Positions 47,240 to 56,919 of a stretch of DNA of 64,000 bases are shown in pieces. The notes beneath the pieces are model-generated. The model did not search any database, had not been told where the DNA came from, and was given only the letters and a program-made list of their open reading frames with translations. The stretch is taken from the NCBI RefSeq assembly GCF_023374055.1, contig NZ_JAMBEP010000001.1, forward strand, positions 2,170,001 to 2,234,000. Direction: 5' to 3'. The stretch's first letter is position 1, and every line of letters begins with the position of its first letter. Both the position numbers and the translations under genes were made by a program. This DNA is from Luteimonas galliterrae. GTDB lineage: Bacteria; Pseudomonadota; Gammaproteobacteria; Xanthomonadales; Xanthomonadaceae.

Positions 47240-48403
47240 TTACTTGCATCTAATAAATTGACGAATTGAATCGCCGTTGCTGATAGCCAAGCTATTTTTG
47301 TCAAGGATGTATGTATACCCACCTTGTTGAATTTCGGCAGGGGCTACGCTTGAAATTGAAACCACGTTCCACGTGGGTGGCGAGAGAGATATCTTCTTTA
47401 TAGATTTTAAATTTTCGTTGCCTTCATATGCTTGAATTTCTGTGGCCAAAATCTCAATTCTTGAATCGCTATCGTTTGTCTTTATAGCCCTACATTTACT
47501 GATGGAAAGGTCCCATGCGCCGCGCAGTTCAGGTGGAAATACTGGATGGTCCCGGCTGTTATCGTTGTTGGAACCCATTAGCCATTTGGGTAGTTGTCCG
47601 CACTTAAAGAATCCGGGAGATCGATTTTGGATGATCTCTGGCGGTTCCTTGTCGTCATAGTCTCTCCAGTAGAGAACGGTTGAATCCAGATCGAGTAGAA
47701 ACACAAACAAATCGTCATCCAATTCTTCGGATGGGTACGTGTCTATGCCAACCAGAGAAGCGATAACCCATTTACTTTTACCGATTTTGGAGACTTTCCT
47801 AACTGCATAGAAATTCCCTTCGCCGTACTCTGAATACGCATGAATCATGTGCTTTGTGATCACTAGGCTTCCGACCATGGATATGGACAGTTCGTCGTCG
47901 TTATCGTTCCGCGGACGCTTACTCGCCAGCTTGTATCGGTCGCACTGTATTTTTCCTTCAGCATCGTTATCGGACCAAACGCCGTGGAGCTTCTTCGGTA
48001 CTTCCGCTCCGGCATACCTCGTTTTCTTATCCGTTGGCGGAAGGGCTGCCTGATCGGCAAGTTGCTGCGTCGCGACTGACACCGGTTTGTCTTCAAGTGG
48101 GATGGCTGCGCTCGACGCGTGGCCGCGAGATGTACTTACCTCCGGGGCCTGCTTACCGTCGTCGATTGCAATCAGTGACGGAACGAGGATCTGGATTTCG
48201 GCCGCTTTGGCTTCACCGCTATTTAAAGTGGTCTCTTCACGGACGCGCACGGTCGGCTGCGTTGGCTGTGCGTCTTCGCAGCCTGACAGTAGGCTTACGC
48301 TCAAAACGATGAGCATCGATAGCGCGACCGAGCGTGCGCTCAGGTGGCCCGCGGTAAGCCGGGCCACCTGCCAACGCGCTGATCCGCGCGGGCGGCTTTT
48401 CAT
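47240..48403 (-). CDS. Lipoprotein with duplicated C-terminal domain (candidate immunity protein)
   Basis: A 387-residue protein of low GC relative to its neighbours. The hydrophobic stretch SMLIVLSVSLLSGCED carries a lipobox LLSGC, so the mature protein should be a periplasmic lipoprotein. After a linker, two similar domains follow: both begin P-x(K/E)LxGxW, have xAY(E/S), a W-V-(I/V)-S motif and end (F)xxCK/CG (about 140-280 and 285-385). No family recognised. It is 22 bases upstream of the M23-like gene on the same strand; lipoprotein partners are usual for peptidoglycan-attacking effectors, hence the immunity idea. ATG at 48403 is uncertain; 48316 is an alternative. Confidence 0.65.
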   Translation of the reverse strand: MKSRPRGSARWQVARLTAGHLSARSVALSMLIVLSVSLLSGCEDAQPTQPTVRVREETTLNSGEAKAAEIQILVPSLIAIDDGKQAPEVSTSRGHASSAAIPLEDKPVSVATQQLADQAALPPTDKKTRYAGAEVPKKLHGVWSDNDAEGKIQCDRYKLASKRPRNDNDDELSISMVGSLVITKHMIHAYSEYGEGNFYAVRKVSKIGKSKWVIASLVGIDTYPSEELDDDLFVFLLDLDSTVLYWRDYDDKEPPEIIQNRSPGFFKCGQLPKWLMGSNNDNSRDHPVFPPELRGAWDLSISKCRAIKTNDSDSRIEILATEIQAYEGNENLKSIKKISLSPPTWNVVSISSVAPAEIQQGGYTYILDKNSLAISNGDSIRQFIRCK

Positions 48404-48670
48404 GCTGGACAGGTAAGATTCGGCGCGGGCACAGCCCCTCAAGCCGATGATTGGAATGGGTTCTAACAGACAAACGGAAAACAGCCCCATGGCGCCAGCC
48501 CTTGGTTCGTTCCCCGAGGTTTCGACGCTAGCGCGGGAGATGCCGCCTGTCTATCAGGGAAATCTGGCAATCCAGACAGAGCTGCGACCATCGGGGCAAC
48601 CCGGCGCAGTCGTCGCATAACGTAGTTTGAGGTAACCTCCGGCCAAGCGTTCCGTGGGAGCGGGAACGAC

Positions 48671-49201
48671 ATGTCGCTAACCGCCGCCGCATTCCTCGCA
48701 GAGGCCCAGCCCCGGCTGGCCGGACTGTCGGGCGAGCTGTCACGGGCGCCTTCCCCGCAGGCAGTGGCGTGGGCGTTATGCGATTTCTGCGGGCGCGAAC
48801 TGGATCTGGCCGACTGCGTGGTCTATCTGCTGGATCCCGGCGGCGCCTGCCTGACCCAGCAGGCCGCCTGGGGCCCGAAACGGGCTGCGGACCACGTACT
48901 GGAATCGCGCATCCAACTGGCCATGGGCGTGGGCATCGTCGGCCGCTGTGCGCAGCTGCGCCTGCCGCAACGCACCGTGGACGCGCGCCTGGACGAACGC
49001 TACGTGGCCGACGACCAGCCCAACCTGTCCGAGCTGGCGGTGCCGATCTTGGCCGGCGATGCGCTCTACGGCGTGCTCGACAGCGAGCACCCCGAGGCCG
49101 ACTACTACCGCATGGCGCACGAACACGCGATGGCCGCCATCGCCGAACGCGGGGCCTTGCGCCTGCGGCAGTTGAACGCGGTCAGCGCGCCAGGCGCTTG
49201 A
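48671..49201 (+). CDS. GAF domain protein
   Basis: A 176-residue single GAF domain, a small-molecule or redox sensing fold. Seen are CDFCGRELDLADCVVYLLDPGG, GVGIVGRCAQLRLPQRTVD (typical IvGxxaxtgxp-like segment), DERYVADDQPNLSELAVPIL and GVLDSEHPEADYY, the GxlxxDs/e motif. It has no effector or membrane domain. Cys residues 37 and 40 and another in GRC could be redox active, like free methionine sulphoxide reductase (fRMsr), but the fRMsr pattern is only partial. GGGAGCG lies upstream as RBS. It converges with the FAD oxidoreductase and overlaps it by 20 bases. Confidence 0.85.
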   Translation: MSLTAAAFLAEAQPRLAGLSGELSRAPSPQAVAWALCDFCGRELDLADCVVYLLDPGGACLTQQAAWGPKRAADHVLESRIQLAMGVGIVGRCAQLRLPQRTVDARLDERYVADDQPNLSELAVPILAGDALYGVLDSEHPEADYYRMAHEHAMAAIAERGALRLRQLNAVSAPGA

Positions 49202-50396
49202 AACCGAACAACGCCGCCAGCGGATGCCGGCGCCGTTCGATCAGCGCGCGCAGCAAGCCTGCACCGAGCATGCTGTAGGTGATGCCGTTGCCGCCGTAGG
49301 CCATCGCGAAATGGATGCGCGGGCCGTATTGCGGATGCGGGCCGAAGAACGGCAGGCCATCTTCGGTTTCGGCGAAAGTGCCCGCCCACGAGAACGCCGG
49401 TTGCACGGGCAACGCGGGAAACAGGTCCTGCACGCGTGCGGCCAGGATGCGCGCCTTCTTACCGACGCGCGCGTCGCGTTTGGACGGAATGTCGACGGCA
49501 TCGTCCTCGCCGCCGACGATCAGGCGGCCATCGGCGGTCGTGCGCAGGTAGAGATAGGGCCGCGCCGATTCCCACATCATCGCGCCCTTCAGCGGCTTCA
49601 GCAGATCCGGATCGATGGGGTCGGTAACCAACGCGTAGCTGCTGCGATTGCGCGCTACCCGTTGCTTGAGCCAGCGCTGGTTGGCGTATCCGGCTGCGAG
49701 CACCAGATGGCGGGCGCGGATCCGCGGACCCGCCGCGGCGTGCAGCGTGACGCCGCGGGCATCCGCGGCGATGCGCGCTATTTCGAAACGGTCGTAGACG
49801 CCGGCGCCTCGCTTCTCCACACGCATGAATAGCCGGTAGGCGAAGCGGTACGGATCCACGCAGGCAGCCAGGCGGCTGAGGATCGCGCCGGGCGCGTCGA
49901 AGCCGTAGCGTTCGCGCACGCCGTCGCGGTCCAGCCATTCCACCGGCAGGCCGTATCGGGCGCGCAGCGCGAACTCGCGCTCCAGCGCGCGCCGGTGCCG
50001 GCGTTTGCTGGCGTAGTAAAGGCTGTCGCCACGGGAAAAGCCTACGTCGCGCAATTCGCGTGCCAACGATTGCAGCATGGGAATCGTCTCGGCGCAGGCC
50101 AGATAGGCCAGCGCCGCATCGGCCTCGCCATAGCGCCCGGCCAGGTCGGTCATGTGCGTGTCGATTTCGTATTGCAGCAACGCCGTGCTGGCCGCCGTGC
50201 TGCCCCAGCCGATGTCGCGCTGCTCGACGACGGCGACGTCATGGCCGTGCTTGACCAGTTCGTCGGCGATCAGCGCGCCGGTGATGCCGCCGCCCAGCAC
50301 GGCGACCTCGACGCGCAGGTCTGCGCGCAGCGTCGGAAACGCGTGCATCAGGCCGTTCTTGACGGCCCACCAAGGGTAGCCGCTCTTCAAATCCAT
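49182..50396 (-). CDS. FAD-dependent oxidoreductase (DAO/DadA-like)
   Basis: A 404-residue flavoprotein of the D-amino-acid-oxidase fold. The FAD-binding VAVLGGGITGALIADELVKHGHDVAVVEQRDIGWGST at about 32-68 is typical, followed by the GSTAAST segment and a C-terminal FAD region FFGPHPQYGPRIHFAMAYGGNGITYSMLGA. Substrate is probably an amino acid or amine, but not readable. The start MDLKSGYPWW at 50396 has GCGGA six bases before it; MRM (50402) or MGG (50411) are alternatives. It lies 90 bp from the divergent Kef-type gene and its 3-prime end overlaps the GAF gene by 20 bases. Confidence 0.86.
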   Translation of the reverse strand: MDLKSGYPWWAVKNGLMHAFPTLRADLRVEVAVLGGGITGALIADELVKHGHDVAVVEQRDIGWGSTAASTALLQYEIDTHMTDLAGRYGEADAALAYLACAETIPMLQSLARELRDVGFSRGDSLYYASKRRHRRALEREFALRARYGLPVEWLDRDGVRERYGFDAPGAILSRLAACVDPYRFAYRLFMRVEKRGAGVYDRFEIARIAADARGVTLHAAAGPRIRARHLVLAAGYANQRWLKQRVARNRSSYALVTDPIDPDLLKPLKGAMMWESARPYLYLRTTADGRLIVGGEDDAVDIPSKRDARVGKKARILAARVQDLFPALPVQPAFSWAGTFAETEDGLPFFGPHPQYGPRIHFAMAYGGNGITYSMLGAGLLRALIERRRHPLAALFGFKRLAR

Positions 50397-50485
50397 GCGC
50401 ATTCCGCCCATCCGGCGACCCGGCCATATCGCCAGCCGGCGCGTCGGCGCCGCGTGAGCGGGCATAATCGGCAGCGGAGGTCGGC

Positions 50486-52333
50486 ATGCACGGCAGCGGT
50501 CTGCAATTGGCGTTGGTGTTCCTGCTCGCGGCGGTGATCGCGGTGCCGTTGTTCAAGCGCTTCGGCTTGGGCGCGGTGCTCGGTTATCTGGCGGCGGGCG
50601 TGGCGCTGGGCCCGGACGGCGCCCAGGTGATCGCCGATGCCGAACCGGTGCTGGCCGCCAGCGAGATCGGCGTGGTCATGATGCTGTTCGTGATCGGCCT
50701 GGAACTGTCGCTGCCGCGGCTGAAGGTGATGCGCAAGTCGGTGTTCGGCGCCGGCGGGTTGCAGGTGGCGCTGTCGGCCATCGCCCTGGGTGCGATCGCG
50801 TTGATGGGCGGCCTGGCTTGGCAGGCTGCACTGGTGATCGGCCTGGGCCTGGCGTTCTCGTCGACGGCGGTCAGCCTGCAACTGCTGGCCGAACGCAAGA
50901 ACCTGGGCACCGAGCACGGGCGCCTGGCGTTCGCGATCCTCCTGTTCCAGGATCTGGCTGCGATTCCGCTGATCGCGGCGATCCCCCTGCTCGGACAAGC
51001 GGCATCCACCCATCCGGAACCGATCTGGATCGCCACGCTGAAGGCGATCGCCGCGATCGCCGTGGTGATCGTCGGCGGCCGCTATCTGTTGCGGCAGCTG
51101 TTCCGCGGCGCCGCGCGCATCGGCGTGCCCGAGATGTTGACCGCCAGCGCGTTGTTCGCGGTGCTGGGCGCGGCGTGGGTGATGCAATTGGCGGGGCTGA
51201 GCATGGGCCTGGGCGCGTTCCTGGCCGGCGTGCTGTTGGCCGATTCGGAATTCCGCCACGAGATCGAATCGCAGATCGAGCCGTTCAAGGGCCTGCTGCT
51301 GGGCCTGTTCTTCATGGCGGTGGGCATGAGCATCGACATCGACCGGGTGGCGATGGAGCCGGTGCATATCGTGGCCGGCGTGGCCTTGCTGCTGGCGGTG
51401 AAGTTCGCGGTGCTGTTCGGCATCGGCCTGCGCCCCGGCAACCTCAACGTGCCCGAAGCGCTGCGCCTGGGCAGCGTGATGGCGCTGGGCGGCGAGTTCG
51501 CGTTCGTGGTGTTCACCGAAGCCGACCGCGCCGCGCTGATCGATGCGGCCATGCACGATCGCCTGGTGGCCATCGTCGGCGTGTCGATGGGCCTGACGCC
51601 GTTGCTGATGATCGCGGTGGACCGCTTGATCGGCCTGCGTCCGGCGATCAAGCAGGAGCGGGAATTCGACAAGCTGCCCGACGACGCGCATCCGCCGGTG
51701 ATCATCGCCGGCTTCGGCCGCTTCGGCCAGATCGTGGCGCGCCTGCTGATCGCGCAACGCATCCCGTTCGTGGCGCTGGAGACCGATGCGCAGCAGGTCG
51801 ATTTCATGCGCCGCTTCGGCAACAAGATCTATTACGGCGACCCGGCGCGCCCGGAACTGCTGCGCGCCGCCGGCGCGGCGCATGCGCGCATCTTCATCGA
51901 TGCGATCGACGATCCGGAAGCCAACCTGCGCACTGCGCGCGTCGTGCGCCGGCTGTATCCGGACCTCAAAGTCTTCGCACGTGCGCACGACCGCCGCCAC
52001 GCCTGGCAGCTGATGGACCTGGGCGTGGAAGTGTTCCGCGAAACTTTCGCTTCGGGTCTTGAGATGGGCCGCGAAGTGCTGGTGTCGCTGGGCGTTCCGC
52101 GCGACGTGGCGATCGACCGCGCCCAGCGCTTCCGCGACCACGACGAGCGCCTGCTCGCCACCCAGCACCTGATCTACGACGACGAACACGCGCTGCTGCA
52201 AACGGCGCTGCAAGGCCGCGCGGAACTGGAGCAGCTGTTCGAAGCCGACATCGCCGACGACGGCGGCGATCCGGAGAGCGATGCGCTCAGCGTCGCCAGC
52301 GGCATTTCCCGCGATTCCGACCTGCGCGGCTAA
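50486..52333 (+). CDS. Kef-type K+/H+ antiporter (CPA2 family) with TrkA-N domain
   Basis: A 615-residue inner-membrane protein. The first 380 residues form a CPA2 antiporter with about 12 helices (LGYLAAGVALGPDG, FVIGLELSLPRL, GLAFSSTAVSLQLL, DLAAIPLI with the transport Asp). A Rossmann TrkA-N (RCK) domain from about 405 (VIIAGFGRFGQIVARLL) should bind a nucleotide and gate transport. The C-terminal tail is acidic. It is closest in type to KefB/KefC; I give no symbol because a KefF/G partner is absent. In E. coli KefC the gate is glutathione. Confidence 0.93.
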   Translation: MHGSGLQLALVFLLAAVIAVPLFKRFGLGAVLGYLAAGVALGPDGAQVIADAEPVLAASEIGVVMMLFVIGLELSLPRLKVMRKSVFGAGGLQVALSAIALGAIALMGGLAWQAALVIGLGLAFSSTAVSLQLLAERKNLGTEHGRLAFAILLFQDLAAIPLIAAIPLLGQAASTHPEPIWIATLKAIAAIAVVIVGGRYLLRQLFRGAARIGVPEMLTASALFAVLGAAWVMQLAGLSMGLGAFLAGVLLADSEFRHEIESQIEPFKGLLLGLFFMAVGMSIDIDRVAMEPVHIVAGVALLLAVKFAVLFGIGLRPGNLNVPEALRLGSVMALGGEFAFVVFTEADRAALIDAAMHDRLVAIVGVSMGLTPLLMIAVDRLIGLRPAIKQEREFDKLPDDAHPPVIIAGFGRFGQIVARLLIAQRIPFVALETDAQQVDFMRRFGNKIYYGDPARPELLRAAGAAHARIFIDAIDDPEANLRTARVVRRLYPDLKVFARAHDRRHAWQLMDLGVEVFRETFASGLEMGREVLVSLGVPRDVAIDRAQRFRDHDERLLATQHLIYDDEHALLQTALQGRAELEQLFEADIADDGGDPESDALSVASGISRDSDLRG

Positions 52334-52437
52334 CCCTTGCTTTGTAGAGCGGAACTTGCCCCGCTGCCTTTGCTGATGGGTTCTGGCGACCTGCCGGCCT
52401 TTCAGGCCGGGGTTTCGTCCGCTAAAACCGCGGTCGA

Positions 52438-52811
52438 GTGACCCTTCGGCAAGCTCAGGGCATGCTTTCTTTTTGAGGGGCCCAAAAAGAGAAGTCACCA
52501 AAGAAAAAGGGCCTGTGGAAGGTATCCCGGCGATGGGGTTACCTCGTGTTCTTGGCCACCGCTCGCCCGCCCTCGGGATTCCTCCGTCGCTTCGACATTC
52601 AGATTCGGGGCGATCGACCCGAACGCCTCCTTAGCGCAACTCCGCAAAAGCCACGTCACCCATAGGCTGCGAATCAAAATCTAGTACCTGCCTAAGAAGG
52701 TCACCCACGACGAAAGCCAGGTAGCTGGCGGACTTTTAGTTGCGACGCATCGCACCGCAGTTCAGGCCCTTTCTTGGGTTACTTTCTTTGGGCCAGCAAA
52801 GAAAGTGACCC
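52438..52811 (+). repeat. Hairpin-bounded dispersed element, copy D (374 bp)
   Basis: Same orientation as copies B and C, and it shares with B the TTCGGCAAGCTCAGGGCATG insert in the left hairpin. Inner repeats are CCAAAGAAAAAGGGCC (52498-52513) and GGCCCTTTCTTGGG (52765-52778); the right hairpin is 52776-52811. Flanks from 52346 and to about 52910 also match the other copies, with a TCATCCCAGCGTTCGCTGGG-type palindrome on the right. With the tandem array it fills the 789-bp gap between the antiporter and the ankyrin gene. Confidence 0.85.
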
Positions 52812-52952
52812 GGGCGCAGCCCGGAAGCCTTATCCATGGCGCGAGCCGCAGCGCAGGCCGCCAGGACGCGGGCCTGGATCCCGGCCTTCGCCGGGATGAC
52901 GGCTTAAGGGCAAGCGCCAGAGCAACATGGGTCCCAGCGTTCGCTGGGATGA

Positions 52953-53086
52953 CGGCTTTAAGGGCGAACGGCCTAAGAGCGAAGGCTTAAGAGCGAAGGC
53001 TTAAGAGCGAAGGCTTAAGAGCGAAAGGCTTAAGAGCGAAAGGCTTAAGAGCGAACGGCTTAAGAGCGAACGGCTTAAGAGCGAAG
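52953..53086. repeat. Tandem array of a 15-bp unit, second locus (about 8 copies)
   Basis: Direct copies of GGCTTAAGAGCGAAC or -AAG, some with one extra A. The unit is the reverse complement of the one at 10411-10524. Here too the array abuts the right flank of the large element (copy D). It ends in an AGCGGAGCAAGCTCCGATCT palindrome beside the ankyrin gene. Confidence 0.8.
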
Positions 53087-53122
53087 TGCAGCGGAGCAAG
53101 CTCCGATCTGCAGAAACGCTGG

Positions 53123-56100
53123 TCAGCGCGGCTCGCGCAGGAACCGGGCCATCGACACGCCGGACTGCAGCGGCGCGAATTCGCCGGCGACGTCGACGAA
53201 GCCGCGCATCACCGCGATCTCGCGCGGCGTGCGGTTGAGCGCGTCGCGCAGGCCCGGGTCGCTGCCGGCGCGAAGCAGGCGTTGGGTGACGCGCAGCAGG
53301 CCGTGCAGCGCGGCCAGGTGCAGCGGACCGAAGCCGCGCGGATCCTGCGCGTCCAGCGACACTTCTTCGTCCAGCAATCGGTCCAGCGCGACCAGCACGG
53401 TGTCCTCGTCGCAGGCCGTGCCCGGCTCGGCGCGCGCGCCGAGCAGCAAGAGCAGCGGCGTAACGCCGCCGGCCGCGGCCGCATCGGGTTCGGCGCCCGC
53501 CAACAGCAAGGTATCGATCAGCGCCAGCAGGCGCGGACGTTCGCGCGCGGTGAAACCGTACAGCGACGCGCAATGCAACGGCATCAAACCCTGCGCATCG
53601 CTGGCATGGACCTGCGCGCCGGCGGTGAGCAGGCGCGCCGTCAGATCTGGCAGGCCGAGCGCGGCCGCCAGCATCAGCACCGTCACATCGCCCGGCAGGC
53701 GCTGCTCGAGTTCGGCGCCGGAGGCGAGCAGACCGTCGACGATATCGGTCTGGCGCATGCTGACCGCGGCCGACAACGGCGTCGCGCCGCTGTTGGCCGC
53801 GCGGCCGGGATCGGCGCCGCGCGCCAGCAACAGATCGACGGTGGCGCGATGGCCGCCGCCTGCCGCGCGCAGCAGCGCGGTGCAGCCCTGGTTGTCGGTG
53901 GCGTCGACAGGCAGGCCCAGGTCGAGCAGGCGCCGCACCGCATCGGCATCGCCGACGATCGCCGCGGCCGGCACGTCGCCGGGTTGCAAGGCGCGATGCG
54001 GCAAGGGCCAGCCGCGCCAATCGAGCCAATCGGCCAGGTCGCGGCGGCCGCCGGACAAGGCCACGCCGAGCGGCGTCTGCCCGTCTGCGGCGCGCAGGTC
54101 GGGCGAAGCGCCCCGTGCGATCAATTGCTTGAGCACGCTCTCGCGGCCGAGCGCGGCGGCCAAGTGCAGCGGCGTCATGCCGTGCGCATCGCGCGCATCC
54201 GGATCGACGCCGTGCGCGATCAAGCGGTCGGCCAAGCGCAGCCAACCCAGCCGCACCGACAACGCCAGCGCCGGATCGCCCGACGGCGCCGCCGCGAACG
54301 GATCGGCACCGCGTTCGAGCAGGTCCAGCGCGCAATGCTCGAGGGACAGATCGGCCTGGTCCTCGGCATGGCAACCGGCCACGAAGCGCGCCAGTCCGCC
54401 TGCGCCTGCCGGCGACGCTGCGCGCCGCAGCAGAGTTTGCGCGACCGGCAATCCCGCACGGCCGCGCGACAATGCCGCGAAGAGGGCGTTGTCGCCTTGC
54501 GCATCGCGCGTTTCCGGATCGGCGCCGCGCGACAGCAGCCATTCCAATGCTTGCGTGGACAATTCCGTGTCGTGCAGCAAGCTGCCCAGTTCGGAAGGGT
54601 TCAATAGTTTCGCCAACGCATCGTTGCCGTCGTCGCGGCCCTCGTGCAGCGCTTCGCGCAGCAAGGCCAGCGGCGCGCGGTCGGGCGGCGCGTCTTCGTC
54701 GTCGCCGGTGCCGACATTGCTCGGCAACGGATAACCAGGATCGAGCGCGGTCACGATCGCCCAACGTCCCGATTCCGCAGCGCGGTCGATGGCGCGCTTG
54801 CCGTCGCGATCCAGATGGTCGGGATCGGCGCCGAGCTCCAGCAGCCGCCGCATCAAGGCCGGCGCCCCCTGCTCGGAAGCGCAGGCGCAGTGCAGCGCGT
54901 TGCGGCCGTCGTTGTCGGCGGCGGCGACATCGGCATGCGCTGCGGCCAGGCGTTCGATCGCGGCCAGCGAACCGCCCTGCGCCGCATCCAGCAACGGCGT
55001 GCGGCCGGCATCGTCGCGCGCCTGCGCGTCGGCGCCCGCCGCCAGCAGGATGGCGACGATTTCGGCATGCCCGGCCAAACTGGCCGCGTGCAGCGCGCTG
55101 CGGCCGCGCGCGTCGCGCGCGTCGACCTTGGCCTTGTGCTTGAGGAGCAGCTGCACGCCGGCGGGATCGTCCTCGTCGGTAGCCGCGGCCGACAGCAGCG
55201 CCGGCTGGCCCTGCGCCGGCTCGGTGCGCGCGCCGCGTTCCAACAGGAAACGCGCCAGCCGCCAGTTGCCGGCGGCGCAGGCGATCGCCAGCGGCGATTG
55301 GCCTTCGTTGTTCAATGCATCGATTTCGGCGGCGGCATCGCGCAGCAGCGCGGCCACGCCGGGATCGGTGCTGCGCGCGGCGTGGTGCAGCGGCGTGTTG
55401 CCGTCGGCATCGGCCGCACGCGGATCGGCGCCGTTGGCCAGCAGCGTCATCACCGCTTCCGGGCGGCCGTGCCAACTGTCGCGAGTGGCGGCCAATAGCG
55501 GCGTCATGCCGCCGTATGCCTGGTTCACCTGCACGCCTTGCGCGATCAGCGCGCGCAGCAGGCGCAGGTCGGGCAATACCGCGGCCAGTAGCGGCAGCGT
55601 ACGCTGGTCGCGTTCGTCCGCAGCGGGTGCGGCATGCGGGTCGGCGCCGGCCGCCAGCAGTTCCAGCGCGCGTTCCACCCGCCCGGCGCGCGCGGCGGCA
55701 TAGAGCGCGGCGTCGGGATCTTCTTCCGCGTCCGCAGCGACGTCTTCGTCGTCCGCCGCGAAATCCTCGGCCACGGCCAGGGGCGCCGGCGGCGTGCGTT
55801 GCAACAACCCATGCAGCACCGGCAAAGCGATCGCATACAGACCGGCCGCGATCCAGCGCGCAGATGACGTCAGCAACCCAGGCCAGGCGAGGATCACGGC
55901 GAAAGCGATCGCTGCGCCGACCAGCGTGGCCGCGCGCCAGCCGGTGGAAATGCCGATCTGCACCTCGTCCAGCCGCTGCCACCGCTCGCGCAGGTCGCCG
56001 CCCTTGCGTTCCAGCGCGCGCCAGATCGGCCAGGTGCGCCACAGGCCCAGCCAGACCACACCCGCCACCAGGCTCAGCCCGATCGCCGCGCCCAGACTGC

Positions 56101-56389
56101 CGCTCTGGCGCAATCCGGTCAGCGGCCAGGCGATGAGCAATGCGGTCAGCGCCAGGCCCGCGCCCCACAACGCGAGCAGCGCGCCCGCATCGCGCATGAT
56201 CGATTCGCGGCCGGCCTTGTCGAAAGCGGGTTGGCTGCGGCTGCCCTGCCACCAGGACAGCGCCAGCGCCAGCGTCGGTTGCGCCAGCCACGCGCATACC
56301 GCGGCGATCGCGCCGCCGAAGCCGGTCAGCACGGCCAAGATCAGCCCGATCGCCAGCGCCACGGCCGGCATGCGCCGGAATTCAGGCAT
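53123..56389 (-). CDS. Large membrane-anchored ankyrin-repeat protein
   Basis: A 1088-residue protein. Four or five hydrophobic segments in the first 200 residues ([23 protein letters not shown] ... [18 protein letters not shown]) anchor it. An acidic linker at about 207-225 leads to roughly 20 ankyrin repeats (GxTPLHxAAxxGxxxVxxLLxxGAD type) to near the end, with clear examples [41 protein letters not shown] and [21 protein letters not shown]. Ankyrin proteins bind other proteins; the partner is unknown. A signal anchor rather than Sec secretion is likely. The start overlaps the YcgL stop by eight bases. Confidence 0.9.
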   Translation of the reverse strand: MPEFRRMPAVALAIGLILAVLTGFGGAIAAVCAWLAQPTLALALSWWQGSRSQPAFDKAGRESIMRDAGALLALWGAGLALTALLIAWPLTGLRQSGSLGAAIGLSLVAGVVWLGLWRTWPIWRALERKGGDLRERWQRLDEVQIGISTGWRAATLVGAAIAFAVILAWPGLLTSSARWIAAGLYAIALPVLHGLLQRTPPAPLAVAEDFAADDEDVAADAEEDPDAALYAAARAGRVERALELLAAGADPHAAPAADERDQRTLPLLAAVLPDLRLLRALIAQGVQVNQAYGGMTPLLAATRDSWHGRPEAVMTLLANGADPRAADADGNTPLHHAARSTDPGVAALLRDAAAEIDALNNEGQSPLAIACAAGNWRLARFLLERGARTEPAQGQPALLSAAATDEDDPAGVQLLLKHKAKVDARDARGRSALHAASLAGHAEIVAILLAAGADAQARDDAGRTPLLDAAQGGSLAAIERLAAAHADVAAADNDGRNALHCACASEQGAPALMRRLLELGADPDHLDRDGKRAIDRAAESGRWAIVTALDPGYPLPSNVGTGDDEDAPPDRAPLALLREALHEGRDDGNDALAKLLNPSELGSLLHDTELSTQALEWLLSRGADPETRDAQGDNALFAALSRGRAGLPVAQTLLRRAASPAGAGGLARFVAGCHAEDQADLSLEHCALDLLERGADPFAAAPSGDPALALSVRLGWLRLADRLIAHGVDPDARDAHGMTPLHLAAALGRESVLKQLIARGASPDLRAADGQTPLGVALSGGRRDLADWLDWRGWPLPHRALQPGDVPAAAIVGDADAVRRLLDLGLPVDATDNQGCTALLRAAGGGHRATVDLLLARGADPGRAANSGATPLSAAVSMRQTDIVDGLLASGAELEQRLPGDVTVLMLAAALGLPDLTARLLTAGAQVHASDAQGLMPLHCASLYGFTARERPRLLALIDTLLLAGAEPDAAAAGGVTPLLLLLGARAEPGTACDEDTVLVALDRLLDEEVSLDAQDPRGFGPLHLAALHGLLRVTQRLLRAGSDPGLRDALNRTPREIAVMRGFVDVAGEFAPLQSGVSMARFLREPR

Positions 56390-56639
56390 CGGCGGCGGTC
56401 TCCGTTTCCGCGCGCGGCGGGAATTGGATGTGGAAACCGCGCACGGCCAGGTTTTCGCGCACCACCGCCACGTCCTCTCGCGCCAGCTTGCGCTCCGGCG
56501 TCAGCGCCACTTCCAGCACGAAGCGCAGCGGACCCAGCTGGGTGCGCAGCGGTTCGGGCAATTGCGTGAACGCATCGCGCTGGGCGAGATAGACGAAGGT
56601 GTCGTCCTTGCGCTGGCTTTTGTAGACGTAGGCTTGCAT
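56382..56639 (-). CDS. YcgL domain protein (DUF709)
   Basis: An 85-residue protein that matches the YcgL family: [22 protein letters not shown] at the start, then [49 protein letters not shown]. Cytoplasmic, small alpha/beta domain; function unknown. The start at 56639 gives the conserved N-terminus directly. Its 3-prime end overlaps the ankyrin gene by eight bases, so the two are likely co-transcribed. Confidence 0.9.
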   Translation of the reverse strand: MQAYVYKSQRKDDTFVYLAQRDAFTQLPEPLRTQLGPLRFVLEVALTPERKLAREDVAVVRENLAVRGFHIQFPPRAETETAADA

Positions 56640-56754
56640 CGGGGGCACGGCGGGGAACCGTGTCGATTGTGTCGGAAAGGCCGGGAATAGGGAATCTATG
56701 CCTGATTTTCCCGGCAAATGGCGTCGGCCGTCGCGATTCCAGTTTTTTGCTGTT

Positions 56755-56901
56755 GCCCCCTTTGAAAAAGGGGCGAATCGCCGAAGGCGCCCTCGCGTGA
56801 GCGAGGACCGGGAATCGCGCAGCGATTTGCTTTTGATCTTGCTCTGTCGGGCGACAGATCAAAAGCAAATCCCCCTCAATCCCCCTTTTTCAAAGGGGGA
56901 A
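56755..56901. repeat. Palindromic repeat, intergenic copy of the one inside priA
   Basis: About 147 bp with ends CCCCCTTTGAAAAAGGGG and CCCCCTTTTTCAAAGGGGG, and in the middle ATTTGCTTTTGATC paired with GATCAAAAGCAAAT. CCGGGAATCGCGCAGCGAT corresponds to CCGGGAATCGCGGAGCGAT in the priA copy (20305-20487). It is shorter by about 36 bp. It lies between the convergent-side end of cydB and the upstream end of YcgL. Confidence 0.85.
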
Positions 56902-56919
56902 AACAGCAGGGGCATCCGT

